Positions 1 to 9,201 of a DNA stretch of 64,000 nucleotides are shown piece after piece. The position numbers and the translations under genes were made by a program. Origin of the DNA: MGBC163016 sp964462135 (lineage in GTDB: Bacteria > Actinomycetota > Coriobacteriia > Coriobacteriales > Eggerthellaceae); contig CAYWWK010000006.1 of NCBI GenBank assembly GCA_964462135.1, positions 1 to 64,000 of the forward strand. Reading direction: 5' to 3'. Positions within the stretch are counted from its first letter, which is position 1; every line of letters begins with the position of its first letter. The notes under the pieces were generated by a model. It was not told the origin of the DNA, made no database searches, and was given only the letters and a program-made list of their open reading frames with translations.

Positions 1-251
1 CAGGAAATCGCTAGGCTTGGTCGCTTAGCGTCTCCAGTGATTGGGGCGCACCCCCTGCAGGGGCGGTAGCAATCGCAGGCTGAAGCCTGCGCTACGAGCC
101 TACGCTACGGAGAGAATGTATGTTTGCCGCAGGGGCGTGCGCCTCACTCGGATGAGGATTGCGTGCGACTGTGCGTCTTGCCCCACCCAGATGAATCTTG
201 CAGGCTCTCCCGGGGCGCTTCGGGGGTGTGGAAGAGCACCCAGATGGGGTG
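1..251. other. Intergenic region with palindromic repeat
   Basis: No convincing gene lies here. The stretch holds a GTAGC...GCTAC hairpin at 66-95 with a strong inner inverted repeat (GCAGGC-TGAA-GCCTGC). Near 170-190 it ends with the tail GTGCGTCTTGCCCCAC, which recurs at 29522-29540. It therefore belongs to the dispersed palindrome family described under 14681-14857. Short open frames crossing it show no start site or family resemblance. Confidence 0.5.
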
Positions 252-1247
252 TCATGTGGTGGCGAGGCAGGCCTCCAGGTGGTCGCGATAGGCTTCCACC
301 ACACGCGAAGGACCCAAGATACGCACCCTGCCTCCGAATTGCATGATCTGGCTGAAGAGGACGGGGCTGGGCGACGCGCTCAGGTGCACGTAGGCTTCGG
401 TCTCTGCCTGATCGGTGGGCACGGCCTCGGTCCCCTCAAGGCCGAATATGTCAATGATGTTGCCCACCAAGTCCTTCGGGACAAGCAGCTTGATGCGCGC
501 AGGCTCAAGGTTGTACATGCCGATGCGCTCCTGTTCGTAGCGTTTGATGTCGAAGGTGGCATCAGGTCTGTGATCGGCTTCCGATGCATCGCGAATCATC
601 ACGTTGACCATGCGATCCACGCGATAGCTGCGGATATGGTCGGGGGCATCCTCGTCGAAGACCAGCAGATAGTACTTGTCTTGGGAATAGAGCAGGAACA
701 GAGGGGTCTTCACTCGGTTTTGACCATCCCCAGCCGGATCCTTCACCAGCCTGAGCTTGCAGTCATATCGCAGGTATTCAAAGGCGATGTCGCGCCGCTC
801 TGCCATGGCTTGGCGAATGATGGACAAGGTGTGGAGGACCGTCTTGTTCTGGGTTCCCTTGCGCCCGAAGACATGCAGATGGGCCTGGGAAGCCGTCTGC
901 TCATGAGTGGATTGCAGGTGATGCAGCTTGTCAACGATATCTTGGGAATCGGCATCGGTGAGGGTGCGTGAGGTGCGAACGGCATCAAGCAGGAGCGCCA
1001 TCTGCTCCGAAGTGAACAGCCTCTTCGCCAAGGCGTAGCTCACGGGCCGTGTCGGCAGCTTCTGAATGTCCAGACCGAATTCGCGCAGGTTCTCCAAGTC
1101 CCGATAGAGCGCCTTGCGTTCCGATGCTATCCCGTAGTCCTCCAAGCGCGCTTCCAGTTGGGGGCGGGTGAGGCCGTGTTCGGCATCAGTTTCCTCGAAG
1201 AGGATCTTCGCCACGAAGAGGATGCGAGGCTTGCGGTCTTGACCCAT
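252..1247 (-). CDS. WYL-domain transcriptional regulator
   Basis: A predicted cytoplasmic DNA-binding regulator of 331 residues. The N-terminal ~70 residues resemble the winged-helix part of WYL (YafY/DeoR-like) proteins, including a RKALYRDLENLREFG segment typical of that wing-helix. Residues ~130-220 carry the WYL core, with the FEYLRYD and FLLYSQDKYYLLVF strands and the SYRVDRM motif. A C-terminal WCX-like extension follows. WYL domains sense nucleic acids or small ligands, but the ligand here is unknown. The gene is divergent from tilS with only ~45 bp between the two starts, so the promoters overlap and autoregulation or control of tilS is possible. Its own start is preceded by an AAGGAG-like site (GGAGCAGCC). 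Confidence 0.88.
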   Translation of the reverse strand: MGQDRKPRILFVAKILFEETDAEHGLTRPQLEARLEDYGIASERKALYRDLENLREFGLDIQKLPTRPVSYALAKRLFTSEQMALLLDAVRTSRTLTDADSQDIVDKLHHLQSTHEQTASQAHLHVFGRKGTQNKTVLHTLSIIRQAMAERRDIAFEYLRYDCKLRLVKDPAGDGQNRVKTPLFLLYSQDKYYLLVFDEDAPDHIRSYRVDRMVNVMIRDASEADHRPDATFDIKRYEQERIGMYNLEPARIKLLVPKDLVGNIIDIFGLEGTEAVPTDQAETEAYVHLSASPSPVLFSQIMQFGGRVRILGPSRVVEAYRDHLEACLATT

Positions 1248-1292
1248 GGCTGCTCCTTATCTGGTACAGTTTGTTCATACAAAGGTTACACC

Positions 1293-2402
1293 ATGGGAAA
1301 ACGAGATGGACATATCGTAGATGCTGCGCACAAGACGGCTGAGGCCCGGGGTCTCTTTGGGCCTGATTCGGCATGTCTGCTCATGGTCTCAGGGGGTTCT
1401 GATTCCACCGCTTTGGCCTACGTCATGAAGCAGCTCAAGGATGAGGGCTGCGTGGGCCCCGTGGCCCTTCTTCATGTGAATCACAAGCTGCGGGGGAAGG
1501 ACGCCGAAGATGATGCAGCCTTCTGCGCCCGTCTTGCCGAAGCGCTCTCGTTTCCCTTCTTCTGCTGCGAGGTGGATGTGGCCCATGAGGCGGCCTTGGC
1601 CCATGAGAACATCGAAGCCCAAGGAAGGCGCGAGAGATACGCCGCCGCTGCTGAGGCCCTCTCGTCGATGTGCCTGCATGAGGCCGTCCCCTTCTCGGAG
1701 GGGCGTATCGTCACCGCGCACACCGCTGATGATCGTGTGGAGAACTTCTACATGCGCTCCATCGTGGGAACGGGGCCGGGAGGCTTCCGCAGCATGCTCT
1801 ATCGCAATGGCAACGTGGTGCGTCCGCTTCTTGATTGCACCCGGGCCGACCTGCGCGGCTTCATCAAGGGCTTGGCGGCAGAAGAAGAGGCTTCGGTCGT
1901 CAGGGATGGGCGGGACGCCCTCTGGCGCGAGGATGCCACGAATGCCCACACGGACAGGTTCCGTGCCTACGTGCGGCAGAATTTCGTGCCGAAGGCGCGG
2001 GAGTGGGATGTGCGCTCCACGGACAATCTCATCCGTTCCATGAATCTCATTGCCGATGAGGATGACATGCTGGAAGCCATGGCCGATGCAGCCCTTGCCT
2101 CGAATGCCGTGATGCTGGAGGCTGATTCACCGAATGCGGGCTATCTGCTTGAGCCTGCCTTCGGTGAGCTGGCGCGTCCGTTGCAGCGAAGATGCGTGCG
2201 TAAGGTTCTGAAAGGCATGCTTGGGCCAGAGGAGCGCATCGATGCCCGCAGCGTCGATCGGGTGCTGGAAGCGTTCGCGGGTGGCCGTCCTGTAAGTGGC
2301 CATGTGGACAACATTCAAGGTGACATCGCTGTGAGCGCCAACAAGCTGGGTGTGCGTTTGGAACCCATGAGCGCATTCCGTGCACGGAGGAAGAGGGATT
2401 AG
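1293..2402 (+). CDS. tilS: tRNA(Ile)-lysidine synthetase
   Basis: Ligates lysine to C34 of the CAU-anticodon tRNA-Ile so that it reads AUA. This is an essential cytoplasmic ATP-dependent step. The PP-loop SGGSDS is at residues 33-38. It is followed by LLHVNHKLRGKDAEDD and the HTADDRVENFYMR stretch typical of TilS N-type ATPases. The C-terminal half is the substrate-binding domain. The start is the ATG after AAAGG (1281-1285); an earlier in-frame start would run into the WYL gene promoter. At 369 residues it is shorter than E. coli TilS but normal for Gram-positives. The stop codon directly abuts the ATG of maf, so the two are probably translationally coupled. tilS-hpt-ftsH linkage is common in bacteria. 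Confidence 0.93.
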   Translation: MGKRDGHIVDAAHKTAEARGLFGPDSACLLMVSGGSDSTALAYVMKQLKDEGCVGPVALLHVNHKLRGKDAEDDAAFCARLAEALSFPFFCCEVDVAHEAALAHENIEAQGRRERYAAAAEALSSMCLHEAVPFSEGRIVTAHTADDRVENFYMRSIVGTGPGGFRSMLYRNGNVVRPLLDCTRADLRGFIKGLAAEEEASVVRDGRDALWREDATNAHTDRFRAYVRQNFVPKAREWDVRSTDNLIRSMNLIADEDDMLEAMADAALASNAVMLEADSPNAGYLLEPAFGELARPLQRRCVRKVLKGMLGPEERIDARSVDRVLEAFAGGRPVSGHVDNIQGDIAVSANKLGVRLEPMSAFRARRKRD

Positions 2403-3059
2403 ATGACAGAAGAGGCCACCGTTTCCCCATCGACGAAGATGCGGGTCATCCTGGCCAGCGCCAGCCCCCGTCGCCGACAGCTGTTGAAGGATGCGGGAAT
2501 CTCCGCCCAGGTACTGGTTCCGGCCGATCCGGTGGATGAATCCCTTGATGATGACGACCTTCTGATTCCCGCTGAAGCCGCCAAGAAGCTGGCAGAGAAG
2601 AAGGCGGGTGCGGCAGTGCAGGAACTGCTTGCAGGATCGGGTCTTGGGCAGGGCATGTTCGCCATCATCGGAGCGGACACCATGGTGGTCAAGGGGAATC
2701 GCATCTTCGGGAAGCCGAAGAACCTTGAAGATGCCAAGCGCATGCTGCGCGAACTGTCTGGCTGCACCCATCAGGTCATCACCGGTGTCTCGTTGTGGAT
2801 GCTGCTCGTGGGGGAGGATGACGAGGTTTCCTTGGCGTATCGGACTTTCGCTGACGCTGCTTCCGTCACCTTCAAAGACCTGACCGACGAGCAGATCGCT
2901 GAATACCTGCGTAAGGGTGAATCCTTCGACAAGGCCGGAGCCTATGCCATCCAAGGTGAAGGTCGAGCGCTGGTGGAATGCTATGATGGTGCCTTCGATA
3001 CCATCGTCGGACTTCCCGTGAAGCGTTTGCTGGCCGAGTATCCTGAGCTTGCTTCCTGA
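2403..3059 (+). CDS. maf: Maf-like nucleoside triphosphate pyrophosphatase
   Basis: House-cleaning enzyme that hydrolyses non-canonical or modified NTPs (dTTP/UTP/m5UTP class) to the monophosphate plus pyrophosphate. The family signature SASPRRRQLL is at residues 19-28 and the catalytic-base region IIGADTMV near 88-95, followed by the GKPKNLEDAKRML segment that is usual in Maf proteins. The protein is 218 residues, slightly longer than most because of an insert at ~120-135. The ATG begins at the base after the tilS stop, so translation is probably coupled to tilS. A 158-bp gap then precedes hpt. Confidence 0.93.
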   Translation: MTEEATVSPSTKMRVILASASPRRRQLLKDAGISAQVLVPADPVDESLDDDDLLIPAEAAKKLAEKKAGAAVQELLAGSGLGQGMFAIIGADTMVVKGNRIFGKPKNLEDAKRMLRELSGCTHQVITGVSLWMLLVGEDDEVSLAYRTFADAASVTFKDLTDEQIAEYLRKGESFDKAGAYAIQGEGRALVECYDGAFDTIVGLPVKRLLAEYPELAS

Positions 3060-3217
3060 TGCGTCATCTCAAGGAACCTGTCTGCGCGTCCATCTGCCTG
3101 CAGGGTCAACGTATGTGCTTCTCAGGCTGCTACCTGCCTGTTGCATGAGATTCGCGCTTTGAATGGTAAACTTGCTGGGATACATGGGATTCAAACGATT
3201 CACACGATGGGAAGTAG

Positions 3218-3769
3218 ATGCACGCTGACATCCAAGAGGTGTTGTTCACGCCTGAGCAGATAGCTGAACGCGTACGCCAGATGGGAGCGGCCATCACGCA
3301 GGATTACGCTCCAGCCGTTGCTCGAGGTGAGGGAATCGTCATGATGTGCGTTCTCCGTGGGGCTGCCATCTTCATGGCAGACTTGGCTCGCGCTGTTGAT
3401 CTTCCCCTTGAGCTTGACTACATGTCCGTTTCCTCATACGGCGCGTCCACCAAGAGCTCAGGGGTGGTGCGCATCACGAAAGACCTGTCCGGCAGCATCG
3501 AAGGCAAGCATCTGATCATCGCAGAGGACATCATCGATTCGGGGCTCACGTTGAATTACCTTCAACGAAGCCTTCGTTCGCGCAAGCCGCTGTCCATCGC
3601 CGTGGCCGCCATGCTGCGCAAGGACATCGAACGTGAGGAAGAGGTTGACTGCGCCTATCTTGGTTTCGAATGCCCTGATGAATTCGTAGTGGGATATGGT
3701 CTTGATTTCGCGGAGCGGTATCGGAATCTCAGCTACATCGGCTCACTCAAGCCAGAAGTCTATAGATAA
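3218..3769 (+). CDS. hpt: Hypoxanthine phosphoribosyltransferase
   Basis: Purine salvage enzyme that transfers ribose-5-phosphate from PRPP to hypoxanthine/guanine. The PRPP-binding loop EDIIDSG is at residues 103-109. It is followed by LTLNYLQRSL, and the C-terminal FVVGYGLDFAERYRNL signature is characteristic of HPRT. Length is 183 residues, normal for the family. A GGGAAG ribosome site lies a few bases upstream. ftsH starts 11 bp after the stop, which matches the conserved tilS-hpt-ftsH order. Confidence 0.95.
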   Translation: MHADIQEVLFTPEQIAERVRQMGAAITQDYAPAVARGEGIVMMCVLRGAAIFMADLARAVDLPLELDYMSVSSYGASTKSSGVVRITKDLSGSIEGKHLIIAEDIIDSGLTLNYLQRSLRSRKPLSIAVAAMLRKDIEREEEVDCAYLGFECPDEFVVGYGLDFAERYRNLSYIGSLKPEVYR

Positions 3770-3780
3770 AGGTGAATTGA

Positions 3781-6342
3781 ATGTCAGACAAGCCAAACAT
3801 GCCTTCGGATCCAAAACAGGGAAAGCAAGGGCCTCTTTCCCAGAATCCGCGCAACCTCATCATATGGGCGATCGCCTTCTGCCTGATCGTCTTCTTCCTT
3901 GCAAGCCAGTTCTTCAGCATGAGCCAATCGTCAGTTACCGATACGCTTGACACGGGCGAGTTCGTGCAGGCTGTTGAGCAGGACCGCGTGACCAGCGTCG
4001 TCTATGCTGCCAGCGACTATACCGTGAACGGGAAGTACTACCCTGCATCTACGCCAGGCGCCTCGATCGTGGACGCGTTCAACGAGGGTTTCGATGCCAT
4101 GAATGCGCTCATGGCCCAAAAAACCGATCCGGAGGGAAACCGCCTTGGAGGTATTTCCACCAAGACGCTGGAAACCCTGAAGTTGGGAACCGAACGTGCC
4201 TACAGCAGCGTGTACGTGGGTGCGGATTCCCTGGGTGAGCTTTTGGCAAGCCATCCTCATATCCAGTATGAGATCACGCTTCCCTCTGGTTGGCTTTCCA
4301 TCCTCGGCTCCATCCTGCCCTTCCTGCTCATCGCAGCGCTGCTGATCTTCTTCTTCAATCAAATGCAGAAGGCCAGCAATTCCCAGATGAGCTTTGGCAA
4401 GAACAAGGCGAAGAAGACGGTTGAGGAACGCCCGGATGTCAAGTTCTCCGACGTTGCCGGTGTGGATGAGGCCGTGGAAGAGATGCAGGAGGTCAAGGAC
4501 TTCCTGGCAAACCCTGAGAAGTACCAAGCCATCGGAGCGAAGATCCCCCGTGGCTGCCTTCTGGTTGGCCCTCCGGGCACGGGCAAGACGCTGTTGGCTC
4601 GAGCGGTTGCGGGAGAGGCAGGCGTTCCGTTCTTCAGCATTTCCGGTTCTGATTTCGTTGAGATGTTCGTGGGCGTGGGTGCCAGCCGTGTGCGCGACCT
4701 GTTCAAGGACGCGAAGGAAGCCGCGCCATCCATCATCTTCATTGACGAGATCGATGCCGTGGGACGGCAGAGGGGTACCGGTCTTGGCGGTGGCCATGAC
4801 GAGCGCGAGCAGACGCTCAACCAGCTTCTCGTTGAGATGGATGGCTTCGATGCCACGGAATCGGTGGTGCTCATCGCTGCAACCAACCGTGCGGACGTGC
4901 TTGACCCCGCACTGCTGAGGCCCGGCCGCTTTGACCGCCAAATCGTGGTTGATACTCCCGATGTCAAGGGTCGCCAACGCATCCTTGAAGTGCATTCGAA
5001 GGACAAGCCGCTCGGCTCGGATGTTGATCTGAGTGCCATCGCCAAGATAACGCCCGGATTCACCGGCGCTGACTTGGCGAATCTGATGAACGAATCAGCA
5101 TTGCTCACAGCGCGCAAGTCAAAGAAGATCATCACCATGCGCGAGGTGAACGAATCCCTTGAGCGCGTAATCGCGGGGCCCGAGCGCAAGGGACGGGTGA
5201 TGAACGAGCAGACCAAGCACATCATCGCCTACCACGAGAGCGGCCATGCTCTGGTGGGGCACTTGCTTGACCATGCCGACCCGGTGCACAAGATCAGCAT
5301 CATCTCGCGCGGTCGAGCCTTGGGATACACCCTTTCCATCCCCGATGAGGACAAGGTGCTCAACACGGTGTCCGAGATGAAGGCAGAGCTTGCTGTGTTC
5401 ATGGGTGGTCGCGTGGCAGAGGAGATATTCTGCGATGACATCACCACCGGCGCCTCCAATGACCTCGAGCGGGCATCCAAGATGGCACGGGCCATGGTCA
5501 CCCAATATGGCATGAGTCCCTTGGGTACCCAGGTGTTCGGACAACCCAATCATGAGGTGTTCCTTGGTCGCGACTATGGGAACACCCAGGACTATTCCGA
5601 GGAAACGGCTCGCAAGATAGATGAGGAAGTCTCACTCATCATGAAGGAAGCCCACGACAAGGCCTACAGCATCCTCACCTCCCATGCCGACCAGATGAAT
5701 CTGATGGCATCAGTGCTGCTTGAGCGTGAGACGGTGGAGGGTGAGGCGTGCCAGGCGCTGCTGGATGGCAAATGGCAGGACTATCTTGAGCACGAACATG
5801 AGATCATCGCCAAGCATGAGCAGGAAGAGGCCGAGGCTCGGGCCAAGGATGCCGAGGCCCATCCTGAATTGACAGAAGGTGCGTCGGTGGAATCAGCGGA
5901 ACAGGGCACCCAGGTATCCGCAACGGACACCAAGCCCAGCTTCGTTGATATCCAAGCCGAGCCATCCACAGGGAAGGAGGGGGCTTCCGCCATGTCGGAC
6001 GGCCAGGAAGGCGCCAGTCGCTCCCCCGAAGAGGGAACCGATTCGAACGCGAATGCAGACAGTTCGCAAGCGCAGGCATCCCAAACTGACACCGATGGTG
6101 ATGATGAGGCGCTTGCCAATCCTCACTGGCGTGAGGCGCGCGTCGAACCTGGTGATCAGGATCCGAACGGTCCGTATCGCAAGGCCGCCGAAGATGCTGA
6201 CACGTCCGATGAGCCCACCCAGGAAGAAGTGGATGAGGAGATCAAGCGGGAAGATGTCATGATGCAGACTCCCTATGTGAACATCCCGCACTTGGATGAT
6301 CCCTATGATGACCCGTATGGCACCAAGAAGGACGATGAATAG
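3781..6342 (+). CDS. ftsH: ATP-dependent zinc metalloprotease FtsH
   Basis: Membrane-anchored AAA protease that degrades misfolded membrane and regulatory proteins. Order of parts: cytoplasmic tail, TM1 (~24-46), an extracytoplasmic domain to ~170, TM2 (~173-193), AAA domain with Walker A GPPGTGKT (~263-270), Walker B FIDEIDAVG, the second-region-of-homology ATNRADVLD..LLRPGRFD, and M41 peptidase with zinc motif HESGH (485-489) and the third ligand in NDLERA (D561). At 853 residues it is ~200 longer than E. coli FtsH. The excess is an acidic, low-complexity tail (~655-853) rich in E, D, S, T and P that ends in repeated DDPY motifs. The stop overlaps the GTG of the next gene (TAGTG). Confidence 0.96.
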   Translation: MSDKPNMPSDPKQGKQGPLSQNPRNLIIWAIAFCLIVFFLASQFFSMSQSSVTDTLDTGEFVQAVEQDRVTSVVYAASDYTVNGKYYPASTPGASIVDAFNEGFDAMNALMAQKTDPEGNRLGGISTKTLETLKLGTERAYSSVYVGADSLGELLASHPHIQYEITLPSGWLSILGSILPFLLIAALLIFFFNQMQKASNSQMSFGKNKAKKTVEERPDVKFSDVAGVDEAVEEMQEVKDFLANPEKYQAIGAKIPRGCLLVGPPGTGKTLLARAVAGEAGVPFFSISGSDFVEMFVGVGASRVRDLFKDAKEAAPSIIFIDEIDAVGRQRGTGLGGGHDEREQTLNQLLVEMDGFDATESVVLIAATNRADVLDPALLRPGRFDRQIVVDTPDVKGRQRILEVHSKDKPLGSDVDLSAIAKITPGFTGADLANLMNESALLTARKSKKIITMREVNESLERVIAGPERKGRVMNEQTKHIIAYHESGHALVGHLLDHADPVHKISIISRGRALGYTLSIPDEDKVLNTVSEMKAELAVFMGGRVAEEIFCDDITTGASNDLERASKMARAMVTQYGMSPLGTQVFGQPNHEVFLGRDYGNTQDYSEETARKIDEEVSLIMKEAHDKAYSILTSHADQMNLMASVLLERETVEGEACQALLDGKWQDYLEHEHEIIAKHEQEEAEARAKDAEAHPELTEGASVESAEQGTQVSATDTKPSFVDIQAEPSTGKEGASAMSDGQEGASRSPEEGTDSNANADSSQAQASQTDTDGDDEALANPHWREARVEPGDQDPNGPYRKAAEDADTSDEPTQEEVDEEIKREDVMMQTPYVNIPHLDDPYDDPYGTKKDDE

Positions 6343-7661
6343 TGCTTTGGCGCTGTGGCTCGTTTGAGTTCGATTGCCGATGCCCCCATGTGATGGGCAT
6401 CGTCAACATGACGCCGGACTCGTTCTCAGGCGATGGGTTGGCATCTCAGGTGCAAGCCGCCCTTTCCCAAGCGCGTGCCATGGTGCAGGCTGGAGCTGAG
6501 ATCATCGACGTGGGCGGAGAATCCACGCGTCCGGGAGCCGTGCCGGTGGATCCCCGTCAGGAATGGGAGCGCATCGAAGAGGTTGTTCGCACCTTGGCCG
6601 AAGAAGGTGTGTGCGTTTCAGTGGATACGCGTCATGCTGAGGTGGCGAAGCAGGCTGTCGAAGCGGGCGCATCCATCATCAATGACGTGTCGGGCTTTCA
6701 GGATGCCGCCATGGTGGACGTGGCATGTCAGGCTGATGTCGGGGTGGTGGTCATGCATATGCAAGGCACTCCCCAAACGATGCAGGACAATCCTCGCTAC
6801 GATGATGTGGTGGAGGACGTGCGGGGCTTTCTGCAGCAGCAGGTGACAGCTCTGGAATCAGCGGGGGTTACTCCTGAACGGATTTGCGTGGACCCAGGTC
6901 CTGGTTTCGGAAAGACCCCGAAGCAGACCCTTGAACTCATGCGCAATCTCCATGAGATCAGGCATCTTGGCTATCCGGTGATGTGCGCCGTCTCCCGGAA
7001 GCGTTTTATCACTGAAACCTACCAGCTTGATCCAGCTGATCTGGCCGCTCGGGATGCGGCCTCAGCAGCGGAGGCGTTCCTGGCAGCTGAGCTGGGCGCC
7101 TCGGTGATCCGCACCCACAACGTCAAGGCTACTCTTGACGCTCTCAAAGACCTGCGCCCCTATGTCATTCTGGGCTTGGGTTCGAACGTTGCGCTTGTGG
7201 CAGAGGAGGGCGAAGAGGACGAGGCCAAGCAGGCTCAGATCAACATGGCTATCGGCAAGCTCTGCCAGCTTCCGGATTCCCTGCTCATCGATGTTGCTCC
7301 GTTCTACAAAAGCAGGCCAGCCTACAAGGAGGATCAGGATGACTTCATCAACACAGCCGTGCTTCTGCGTACGGGCCTTCCTCCCAAGGAACTGCTCGAC
7401 TGCCTTCATGCCATAGAGAACATGCTTGGTCGTGTTCGGGAAGTTCCGAACGGCCCTCGTACGCTTGATCTGGATATCGTTGACTATCAAATGTACGACT
7501 ACGCGACGGAGGACCTCTGTCTCCCGCACCCACGTGCGATGGAGCGGGATTTCGTCGTGAAGCCCGTTGAGGATATCCTGCGCAATCACGTGCTTGCCAA
7601 CGGGCGCAGGCTCGCAGAGGTTTCTGAAGACAAGCGCGTGGGTGCTGCGGTACGCGTGTGA
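6342..7661 (+). CDS. folP-folK: Dihydropteroate synthase / HPPK fusion
   Basis: A single 439-residue polypeptide carrying two folate-biosynthesis steps. Residues ~17-265 are dihydropteroate synthase (GIVNMTPDSFSGDG near 19-32, IIDVGGESTRPGA, DPGPGFGKT, AVSRKRF). Residues ~274-430 are 6-hydroxymethyl-7,8-dihydropterin pyrophosphokinase (LGLGSN near 277-282, NGPRTLDLDIVDY). FolB, often between them, is absent from the fusion and from this window. The GTG start shares one base with the ftsH stop, and the stop overlaps the birA start (TGATG), so this is part of a tight operon. DHPS is the sulfonamide target. The FolKP order seen in other organisms is reversed here. Confidence 0.93.
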   Translation: MLWRCGSFEFDCRCPHVMGIVNMTPDSFSGDGLASQVQAALSQARAMVQAGAEIIDVGGESTRPGAVPVDPRQEWERIEEVVRTLAEEGVCVSVDTRHAEVAKQAVEAGASIINDVSGFQDAAMVDVACQADVGVVVMHMQGTPQTMQDNPRYDDVVEDVRGFLQQQVTALESAGVTPERICVDPGPGFGKTPKQTLELMRNLHEIRHLGYPVMCAVSRKRFITETYQLDPADLAARDAASAAEAFLAAELGASVIRTHNVKATLDALKDLRPYVILGLGSNVALVAEEGEEDEAKQAQINMAIGKLCQLPDSLLIDVAPFYKSRPAYKEDQDDFINTAVLLRTGLPPKELLDCLHAIENMLGRVREVPNGPRTLDLDIVDYQMYDYATEDLCLPHPRAMERDFVVKPVEDILRNHVLANGRRLAEVSEDKRVGAAVRV

Positions 7662-8407
7662 TGCGGTTTTCCATAACGCATTTTGATGAGGTCGATTCCA
7701 CCAACCATCGCATCAAGGATCTCATAGCACAGGGAGCTGCCGAGGGCGAGGTCGTTATCGCACGCAGTCAGACTGGGGGCTATGGACGACGGGGTAATTC
7801 CTGGTCGAGCCCTGAAGGCGGTCTGTACATGAGCGTGCTCCTTCGTCCGTCGACGCATGATCTGAGCAACGCTCATCATCTGGCGACGGTCAGCTTGGCA
7901 GTGGGAATTGCCGTCAGATATGCCCTCGGGTCACTGCTCACGCCAGATGCAGCAAAGCGCGTCAAACTCAAATGGCCAAACGATATCGTCGTGGCGCGTG
8001 AGGAAGGCTATGAGAAGCTTGTGGGCATCTCCTTGGAGGGCAATGCTGATGCGCTCTGCGTTGGAATAGGCGTGAATGTGACCGTTGCGAAGAAGGGGTT
8101 CGCTTGCATGGATTCCCTTGAACAGCCCGGTCAGAATGCCACCGTGCTGCAGATTGCAGAAGCTGTGCTTGAGAGCTTGGACAAGACGTATGTACGGTGG
8201 CTCTCTGCTGGCTTCGCTCCCTTTTGCCGAGAGTATCGTCAGCAAAACATCATGGAGGAGCGAGTCATCTCAGCCCAGGTGCGGGGCGAAGTCGTTGAAG
8301 GTTCATTCCAAGGCGTAGACGAAACGGGGGCGCTGTTGCTTCGTTTGGCGGATGGATCTTCGGTTCGCGTGAATTCGGGTGAGGCCCACATCATTGGTAT
8401 CGTATAA
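7661..8407 (+). CDS. birA: Biotin--[acetyl-CoA-carboxylase] ligase
   Basis: Activates biotin with ATP and attaches it to a lysine of biotin-dependent carboxylases. Residues 39-48 carry the biotinyl-AMP loop GGYGRRGNSW, followed by KWPND near 104-108 and the C-terminal SH3-like domain. There is no N-terminal helix-turn-helix, so this is a group I (non-repressor) ligase of 248 residues. The ATG overlaps the folK stop (TGATG); a GTG three bases earlier is an alternative. It lies 7 bp upstream of the bioY start, pairing biotin uptake with its use. Confidence 0.94.
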   Translation: MRFSITHFDEVDSTNHRIKDLIAQGAAEGEVVIARSQTGGYGRRGNSWSSPEGGLYMSVLLRPSTHDLSNAHHLATVSLAVGIAVRYALGSLLTPDAAKRVKLKWPNDIVVAREEGYEKLVGISLEGNADALCVGIGVNVTVAKKGFACMDSLEQPGQNATVLQIAEAVLESLDKTYVRWLSAGFAPFCREYRQQNIMEERVISAQVRGEVVEGSFQGVDETGALLLRLADGSSVRVNSGEAHIIGIV

Positions 8408-8414
8408 TGACCCC

Positions 8415-9059
8415 ATGGAACGAAACGCAGTATATTCCCGCTCACGTGACATCGCTTTCGTCGGGCTGTTCATCGCACTCATAGCAGTCAGTGCCTGGGT
8501 GACCGTCCCAATTGGTCCCATACCGGTGACATTGCAGATGTTCGCCATCCCCCTTGCCATCTGCGTCTTGCGGCCAGCGTTGGCAACCTCGGCCATCTAC
8601 GGCTACATCCTTTTAGGTGCGGTGGGGGTGCCCGTGTTCTCGGGTATGCGTGGGGGTATTGGTGTTCTCTTGGGTCCCACGGGTGGGTTTTTGTTCGGTT
8701 ATCTCATTGCCGTGCCGCTTGCCTGCCTGCTGCTCTACGTGGCGCGCCAAGCAGGGTTTGTCCGGCCAGCTTCAGGCAAAGACCCTCTTGCTCCCAAGGA
8801 ATCGCTGCGAGTGCGTGTTGCGCGCTTGGCGGTCTCATCGGGGATGTACTTGGTTTCAGGCATCGTCTTCACGGTGGTTTCCTATGCCTTCGGTGTCGCC
8901 TGGTTCATGAACATCACAGGAACTCCTCTTGAAGGGGCGCTAGCCACCTGCGTGCTCCCCTTCGTCATCCCCGATCTCATCAAAGTGATCCTTGCGGCGG
9001 GCTGTGCAAATGCACTGGCTCCCTTCATGCAGGTTCAGAAAGCGGCCATTCCTGCCTAA
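8415..9059 (+). CDS. bioY: Biotin ECF transporter S component BioY
   Basis: Integral membrane substrate-binding subunit of the energy-coupling-factor biotin uptake system. It has 214 residues with about six hydrophobic helices. Family motifs seen are VTVPIGPIPVTLQ near the N-terminus, GAVGVPVFSGMRGG, and GPTGGFLFGY. Start ATG 8415 was chosen because upstream sequence in the same frame overlaps birA and has no signal. The energizing EcfA/EcfT genes are not in the window, so it presumably uses a shared ECF module encoded elsewhere. Context with birA supports biotin as substrate. Confidence 0.93.
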   Translation: MERNAVYSRSRDIAFVGLFIALIAVSAWVTVPIGPIPVTLQMFAIPLAICVLRPALATSAIYGYILLGAVGVPVFSGMRGGIGVLLGPTGGFLFGYLIAVPLACLLLYVARQAGFVRPASGKDPLAPKESLRVRVARLAVSSGMYLVSGIVFTVVSYAFGVAWFMNITGTPLEGALATCVLPFVIPDLIKVILAAGCANALAPFMQVQKAAIPA

Positions 9060-9201
9060 CGGACGGCTCTGGCCTGAGACAGCCGCCTAATAATCCGTTC
9101 GTTTCGCTGGTTCTTCAGGCTCGTTGGACTAAAGTATTCGCATCTGCATCCGAAGTCATGGGTCTTGAACCTGAGGCGACGAGGGGAGTTGAAAAGGCGA
9201 A

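Noticed and set aside
3159..3186. Promoter for hpt (TTGAAT-N16-TACATG)
   Set aside because: Both hexamers are weak and other combinations are equally plausible.
3931..4995. 354-codon minus-strand frame inside ftsH
   Set aside because: Shadow of the AAA domain coding strand; high third-position GC creates open antisense frames.
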